Assembly: GCF_025766255.1 (NCBI RefSeq) | Contig: NW_026516814.1 | Location: 29,891-93,890, forward strand | Length of the DNA: 64,000 nucleotides | Direction: 5' to 3' | Origin: Zychaea mexicana | Lineage: Eukaryota; Mucoromycota; Mucoromycetes; Mucorales; Lichtheimiaceae | Shown: piece by piece, positions 58,702-64,000 of the stretch | How the letters are laid out: the number at the start of each line of letters is the position of its first letter | Numbering within the stretch: position 1 is the stretch's first letter | Translations under genes and position numbers: made by a program | Notes under the pieces: model-generated | Database searches by the model: none | Told to the model about the DNA's origin: nothing | Seen by the model: the letters and a program-made list of their open reading frames with translations, nothing else

Positions 58702-60825
58702 ATGGACCTTAGCGAGTATTACGATACGTACAACGGGAATGACAAGTACCGTCGCTTCTTTGCCGCAAATAGCCTTAAGGATTGGGGATTCTATCACTTC
58801 AAAAATCATATTAAAAAAACAGTGCGCAATCCTCCTTCGTCCAACACGCTAGAATCTTCCTACCGGAGGTGTCTCGACGCTATCCAGAAGGATTCCTCGA
58901 CACCAGATAGCGTCAAGCAAGAACTAAAGAAGTTGTTAAAGGAGGTATGAACAAGATAAGAATGATCCACGTTACCGTTTCCTCATCTTTTTCGTATTAG
59001 AACGACAATGGCACTTCGTCACCAGCAGTCTCGTCGAACACATATCACTTACACCAAGGAGATAATTCGTTCGCATTCGTCAACTCTACTAATTACGGGG
59101 CTAATATGGTTGGGAAGGAAGGTCCCGGTGACACCACCACCACCACCACCACAGAACCACGCTCCGAAGGGTCTGTCCTTGGCAAACGAGGTAAGTTTTC
59201 CCGTTGTGCACGTATGTGTATACTTAGAGCTGATGATCTCATACAAAAAAGCAGCAAGTTCTGAAAACCAATCCGACCAGGATACGCATCCGTTACCCGC
59301 ACAACGTGCCCGAACAGTGGAGATGATGTACAACGCGCTGGCTTCGAACGAGCCACAAAAGACTCCAGAGCCGATTACGCCCAAAGATTTTAGAAAAGCC
59401 GTGTACGAAGCTGGCGTCAAAGTGGTAAGCGCGCAGTTGGCTCATCGATAGTTGTGGATTAACATACCTTTTCTAGCTGAATAAGCAGCTGTCTCTCCAG
59501 GATGCCAGCGACCTGCGCAAGCTCCTGAACAATTTCACCGCATCTGATTCGCTTGGAGAGCAGCTGGACGTCATGTCGGCCAACCTTGCCCTAAAGATAA
59601 ACTTGTCTGAAATTCACCAAGTCAACGCATTGAAGCTTTCCTTGTCACGGATCGTCGATACCGTCAATAGCCAAACTGAAAAGATATTTCGCAAGCATAT
59701 TACCAATAGCAGCTTCTGGGAGCGAGTTGCAAAAGTACAAGAAATTAACCTCGGCCATGGCATGGCCCCAGCGGTCAGGGCACTTTATGGTGAAATGATT
59801 GCCTTGGGCACGGATATCCCACCCGACATGAAGCAGATGTACCAAAACGCTGTAGAATGTCAGTCGTTATCAGCTAAAGAGGCGAAGCAATTGTACCTTG
59901 AGTCAGTAGCCAAAGCTGCGCCTATGTACAAGAAACTTGATACGAAGCTTTTGCGGATCGCGATTGCCGAGGAAAAGGTGGCTCTACTGAAATCTGACGA
60001 CACCCAGTGCTTGCAATTATTGGATATCCTTGAAATTGTGGCCAAGGCTTGCCTGACCGACCCCGCCGCCTCCCCTAATGACAACGACAGTAGTGAACTC
60101 ACTTGCTACAGGAAGTGTACGAAAATACTTGATGAGGTGCTAAACGGTAGCAGGCTGCAAATCTTCGATGGGGAGACGACGTGCAAAGCCTCCAAATCGA
60201 TCGCAAAAATGCATGAAAGGGTTTTTGGTTCGAACATTTCGTTGAACAAAGGATTTGGGCGCCGGATCGATCTGATTCTTTCCGCTCAGAATGAGGAACT
60301 ATCTACGAGCGAATGGAAGAGACTCAAAGTATCACCGCGAAAGTCGCTGATCCAGCAGGCCAAGAACATTAGGATGAATAAGGCCATCCTTTCCTATCTG
60401 CTGAGTCTTCCCATTGACGATAATCTCATGGATAATGTATATACCGTTGGTATGGACTTCACCGGCCGGTGGGGTATATGTTTGCGGTGAAACGCATCGA
60501 AGATGTGTATGTCTCTCGCCGTCTTTCAACGCTTGTAATACCTACATATCTCGATGAGCTACCTTCATTCATTGATACGCTGGACCGGTTGTATGCTTGG
60601 CGACAACATCACTGCAATCTCAAGGATATTGTTCTCCCAGCCATCCGAAGTCAAAAACAAGCCGCACATTTCGCCAACATCTGCGGGTCTGATGATGCCG
60701 GTATTCCCGGATCACCAAACATTTACTTGACACCTACCAAAAAAGCTCATGGCAGATTGATTGATAATGACATCATTGAAAATGACGATGGTGATGACGC
60801 TGAGGAAGACTATGATAGTGATTAA
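58702..60825 (+). CDS. Unknown protein of about 650 residues encoded by the nested element; one apparent frameshift
   Basis: Exons 58702-58944, 59001-59190, 59252-59424 and 59477-60825 keep phase, except for a single-base break near 60463 (frame GMDFTGR, then GYMFAVKRIEDVYVS). The N-terminal part (about 80 residues) has DKYRRFFAANSLKDW and ESSYRRCLDAIQKD. A Thr-rich linker (GDTTTTTTTEP) follows, then SQDTHPLPAQRART-like sequence and a long helical region (AVRALYGEMIALGTDIPPDM, LRIAIAEEKVALLKSDD). The C-terminus has VIPTYLDELPSFIDTL, LYAWRQHHCNLKDIVLPAI and GSPNIYLTPTKKA, ending in a very acidic tail (DDGDDAEEDYDSD). No catalytic motif I know. From memory, similar proteins recur as hypothetical proteins in mucoralean genomes; unverified. 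Confidence 0.6.
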
Positions 60826-61811
60826 TTGTTTTCGCCGGGAAAATCTTCCACGCTCATTTCTCCTTTATACCACCACACTGTACATTTTAGCAACTTTTAG
60901 TCCAATATTCTCATCCTGCAGCATCAATAAAAAAGGCTACACTCATTGTTCTTGTAATTAGGGTGGCAACCGAAAGTATATGTCAAATATGTTTTCACCA
61001 ATAAAACTAGTTTCAGCTTCTACAGAAGACGCTACGGAAAATACATCTTCGGCCAAGCTGATATTCACCAAGTGCTAAATGGAAATTTGTTGCATGCTAA
61101 GACGAAAAATACTGTCAGGGCGGGGCAGGGTTCAAGGCAGGGAGAGTTGATCTGTTTTTTCAACAGGACAAGAGACGAGGGCAATGGACGGGGAGCAAGG
61201 TTGGCTTTACCAGGATACAAAGGGTACAAGATACAAGATACAAGATACAAGATACTTCTCTATAGCAGTCTATGATCCCACTATTTATATTCTAACACTA
61301 AGCAAAGAGGATAAGATATAGAGGCTTGAGAGGGCTGAGGGATAACGGGCTGGTGGATAACGGGCTGATGGAGGCTGAAGAAAAGGAGGCAGGAGTAACA
61401 CGTGATCCATGCCATGGCTCATGGTTCATGACAAATACTAAGCGCCAATCATTAGGAAAATCCAATATTGGATCCCGTGATTGCCTTGATTACTGATGCT
61501 TTGATCCGGGGAATATCATGCTACTTTGGTTCCTCTTTTTGGTATTCCCTCCTTTTTGGCATGCTAGTGACGCCTTGGATTCAGCACCTTCTCGACATGG
61601 GGTTGTTGCATACATCGAGTACTCCAGTTACTCAATCCAGGCGAGTCGATCTTACCCATCTAATAGATCTGACATGTTTATATAACCCTTCTTAGCATCC
61701 TCGGCTTACCGACCGTATCAAATTCTGTGTGGCTATTTTCTTTCTGTGTCGCGGAAGAAGCTTTATGCCAACCTCCAGACACATGCTCCACTTTACGTTC
61801 TGTTGCCATTA
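60826..61811. other. 3' non-coding part of the nested element
   Basis: No gene seen. It contains an ATACAAG tandem repeat at 61216-61256 and a duplicated GGATAACGGGCTG unit at about 61341-61369. Confidence 0.5.
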
Positions 61812-61941
61812 GTTACATCAAGGTCCAAAAAAATGACATCGACTGTTTCAAAACTACAATGTGTTTGGCAAACCTACATCGCAGAATCTAAAAACTACAT
61901 ATCGCTATCTCAACGTCTACATTTTCAAACGCAAACTACTA
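61812..61941 (-). repeat. Right terminal inverted repeat of the nested element
   Basis: Inverse of 57549-57679, including the shared blocks CCAAACACATTGTA and GTCGATGTCATTT when read on the minus strand. Confidence 0.75.
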
Positions 61942-62058
61942 TATCTTGCAGCAATGGCGAACGATCTATGGCGAGAAATGGCGAACGATCTATGAGAGCA
62001 ATAGCTAACGATCTATGGCGAGAAATGGCAAACGATCTATGGCAACAATGGGTAGACG
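61942..62058 (+). repeat. ATGGCGAACGATCT short tandem units
   Basis: Four to five imperfect copies of a GCGAACGATCTATG-type unit between the nested element and the right TIR of the outer element. Confidence 0.6.
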
Positions 62059-62251
62059 ATTTTTAGTGTGCCAAGATATTCCTTGCTGACCTATGCGACA
62101 TTGATTCCTAAGCAAGCGACATCCGTTTCTGGACATGCGACATAAATTTTCATTGGCTAGCGATATTGATTTCCATTGGACAACGACATTGATTTTCATC
62201 GGGCGCGACATTGATGTTCATTGGCTGCGACATTACTTATTGAAAATACTG
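62059..62251 (-). repeat. Right terminal inverted repeat of the outer element
   Basis: Inverse of 55335-55527 with few mismatches, ending GAAAATACTG followed by TA. Confidence 0.88.
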
Positions 62252-62483
62252 TACAGTGCTTCCAACAACCGAAGTCGGTGCCGTTAGAATCGAATTCGCT
62301 GGCCAATTAAAATTGAAATCGCTAACCAATCAAAATCAAATTCGCGCTTTCACAAGTGGAAGTCGTTATTTTTAGAAACCATTTCGCCCTATTAGAAATC
62401 AGTGTTATTTCTTGGCAGGCGAAAAAAATTTTAAAGGCAGAGATTCCTTTTGCAAGTTTTTTTTTCTTTTCTTTCTGATTCCT

Positions 62484-63150
62484 GAAGGATGTGTCTCGGC
62501 TGTTTCGTGATCGCCTACTATGAATATTAAAGAAAAGAGAATCGTAACAATCAATGGCAATAACAATTATAATCCTCCCCTCACGTATGCCTTTAAGAAT
62601 GTTATCCAAACCAATATATATCACCTTGAAGGACTGGTCTCGGCTGTTTCGTGATCGCCAACTATGGCTATTAAAGAAAAGAGAATCGTAGCAGTCAATG
62701 GCAATAACAATTATATTTCTCCCCTCACGTATGCCTTTAAGAATGTTATCCAAACCAATATATATCACCTTGAAGGACTGGTCTCGGCTGTTTCGTGATC
62801 GCCAACTATGGCTATTAAAGAAAAGAGAATCGTAGCAGTCAATGGCAATAACAATTATATTTCTCCCCTCACGTATGCCTTTAAGAATGTTATCCAAACC
62901 ACTACATATCACCTTGAAGGATGTGTCTCGGCTGTTTCGTGATCGCCTACTATGAATATTAAAGAAAAGAGAATCGTAACAATCAATGGCAATAACAATT
63001 ATAATCCTCCCCTCACGTATGCCTTTAAGAATGTTATCCAAAACACTATATATCACCTTGAAGGACTGGTCTCGGCTGTTTCGTGATCGTCAACTATGGA
63101 TATTAAAGCAAAGAGAATCGTAGCAATTAATAGCAATAAGAATTGTCGTG
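62484..63150 (+). repeat. 144-bp tandem repeat, about 4.6 copies
   Basis: Unit boundaries (GAAGGA then GTCTCGGCTGTTTCGTGATC) recur at 62484, 62628, 62772, 62916 and 63060, exactly 144 bp apart; the last copy is partial. Copies 1 and 4 share variants (CTACTATGAATATT) and copies 2 and 3 share others (CAACTATGGCTATT), suggesting duplication of multi-unit blocks. Because 144 is divisible by three, a minus-strand frame stays open, but it has no ATG start at its head and is not called. Confidence 0.92.
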
Positions 63151-63439
63151 CAATACAACATCAAAACAAATGAGAACCCTCTTGTGTAACCCTAGTCGCG
63201 AAAGCCATTGTGTCTTGTAAAAAATCCGTATGTGCGCTTAGCATAGAGCTCTATGGTAATTTAAACAGAGATCCGTATGAGAAGTTACCATAGAGCCCAA
63301 AGTCTACAACGCAGCATGTTGTGTGGTTGGAAAGTGGCTGTACAACCGTCAAAACAGCCAAGAACTGATCAACTATGTATATACAAAAAAAAAAGTTATA
63401 TGAATTAGTAGTAATAAAGATCATGGTGGCGGGCTTCTG

Positions 63440-64000
63440 TCAAAAGCTTGCTTCCCACGCTTTCAGGCTGTACCCTTCTCTTCCTTCTGCCATTCACCAA
63501 CCGCAATGACTTGAGACTTTTGTTGTCGTTTGCAATGCTAGATTCAGTAATGTTAACTTTGACATTGTTCGTTATAAAAACTACTTTATATATGTGCAGC
63601 AAAGAAAGAATAATACTCACACGGCAACAAGAGCACCTTTTTTCGAGTGACGGACCCGCTTTATACACAAAGAGAGGGCATAAAGAGCTTGCTACCGTTC
63701 AGGTCGTACCTGTCCGTTCATTCCACCATTCACCAACCGCAATTGTTTGAGATTTGTGTTGCCCTACAGTGTACAATTCCGATTGCAATAAAGTTAACTT
63801 TGACATTGCCTTTGACATTGTTCGTTGTAAAAAATACTTTATATGTGCAACAAAGATAAAATAACATACACTTCCGCTGACACCGCGACTCGATCAGCTG
63901 CAAAGATTGTTGTACGCAATGCGCGAATTGCGTACTGCCACCCACGTTGAGTGTCTGTAAGAGCACCTTTTTTCCAGTTACAGAACCGCTTTATACAAAA
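63440..64000 (+). repeat. Two diverged direct repeats
   Basis: 63480-63670 and 63715-64000 share successive blocks in order: CCATTCACCAACCGCAAT, GTTAACTTTGACATT, TTGTTCGTT, ACTTTATATRTGCARCAAAGA, AAGAGCACCTTTTTTC and CCGCTTTATACA. The second copy contains an extra insertion of about 80 bp (63875-63955). Possibly a solo-LTR-like or other dispersed repeat; the type is not determined. Confidence 0.7.

Larger units (their letters stand above)
57549..61941 (+). mobile_element. Nested TA-flanked TIR element carrying unknown genes, 4393 bp
   Basis: CAGTAGTTTGCGTTTGAAAATG at 57549 pairs with the inverse ending at 61941; arms of about 130 bp (57549-57679 and 61812-61941) agree at very roughly 80-85% by eye, and TA flanks both ends. 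The terminal base differs (C versus T). It is inserted inside the outer element's 3' half. It encodes a roughly 650-residue unknown protein (58702-60825) and, divergently, a small two-exon ORF with a tandem partial duplicate (57983-58550). No DDE, Rep, tyrosine-recombinase or reverse-transcriptase motif was seen. It is either a non-autonomous carrier mobilised by a related transposase or an element with an unrecognised transposition protein. Confidence 0.75.
55335..62251 (+). mobile_element. Tc1/mariner/IS630-type element with 193-bp TIRs, interrupted by a nested element
   Basis: CAGTATTTTCAATAAGTAATGTCGC at 55335 is matched in inverted orientation ending at 62251; the complementary arms run 193 bp on each side (55335-55527 and 62059-62251). 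Each end is flanked by TA, the Tc1/mariner target duplication. Total length is 6917 bp. Removing the nested element (57549-61941 plus one TA) leaves about 2.5 kb, normal for an IS630/Tc1-like element with one transposase gene, which is present at 55594-56880. Confidence 0.88.
62254..64000 (+). mobile_element. Left end of a possible third, related TIR element (runs off the window)
   Basis: Immediately after the TA that follows the outer element, CAGTGCTTCC begins another block with iterated AATTCGC/AATCGC units (GCTAACCAATCAAAATC, CTATTAGAAATCAG) and TTTCTTGGCA followed by a T-rich run. This parallels the order of features in the outer TIR (AATGTCGC iterations, TTTCTTGGCA, TATA, T-run) at low identity. 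The right end is not in the window and no transposase ORF is present up to 64000. Confidence 0.4.

Noticed and set aside
62322..63056. Open minus-strand frame of 244 codons with a 48-residue repeat
   Set aside because: It is the 144-bp tandem repeat read in one frame; the head codon is GTG with no upstream ATG in a plausible context, and the residues have no recognisable fold.
62484..63150. CRISPR-like array
   Set aside because: Units are contiguous 144-bp repeats without unique spacers, in a eukaryotic context with spliced genes.

Overview
This window reads as nuclear DNA of an early-diverging fungus, most likely Mucoromycota. The protein-coding genes have many short introns (mostly about 50-190 nt, GTAAGT/GTGAGT donors, YAG acceptors) and pyrimidine-rich leaders. 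The conserved proteins are fungal or opisthokont housekeeping types, and a large part of the window is transposon-derived. I found no rRNA, tRNA or CRISPR array. Genus and species cannot be settled from the sequence alone.

Layout. 0.7-9.0 kb: a large RalGAP-alpha-type GTPase-activating protein gene (+). 9.2-13 kb: a small C2H2 zinc-finger ORF, a secreted glutaminyl-peptide cyclotransferase and a small single-pass membrane protein with a PPAY motif (all +). 15-24 kb: a transposon island with a frameshifted DDE transposase, a 282-bp hAT-type MITE with an exact 8-bp target duplication, a complete 4.38-kb hAT element with an open five-exon transposase and exact 8-bp duplication, and a 474-bp foldback element with about 200-bp arms and an 11-bp duplication. 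27-28.4 kb: a type II membrane glycosyltransferase of O-fucosyltransferase type (+). 30.2-31.1 kb: a bHLH-zipper regulator (-). 31.9-32.5 kb: an FKBP12 prolyl isomerase (+). 33.3-34.0 kb: a frameshifted copy of what looks like a repeated fungal gene. 37.1-40.2 kb: a Dnm1/Drp1-type dynamin with a 10-nt microexon (+). 40.8-47.1 kb: a LIM-RhoGAP protein (-). 47.7-51.3 kb: an Elg1/ATAD5-type clamp-unloader subunit (-). 51.4-53.5 kb: a poorly resolved many-intron unit (-).

53.8-64 kb is again mobile. It holds a decayed Helitron-type Pif1 helicase, a GC-rich hairpin cluster, and two nested TA-flanked terminal-inverted-repeat elements. The outer one (55335-62251, 193-bp TIRs) carries a DD34E Tc1/mariner/IS630-type transposase. 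The inner one (57549-61941, about 130-bp TIRs) carries no recognisable DDE transposase; instead it has a roughly 650-residue unknown protein gene and a duplicated small ORF. The left end of a possible third, related element abuts the outer one and is followed by a 144-bp tandem array. The inner element is the best candidate here for something undescribed.

The host genes do not form one pathway. Several do belong to small-GTPase and membrane biology (RalGAP, RhoGAP, dynamin), and divergent or convergent neighbours share short intergenic regions. Exon boundaries were worked out by hand from splice signals and reading-frame continuity; I ran no search or alignment.
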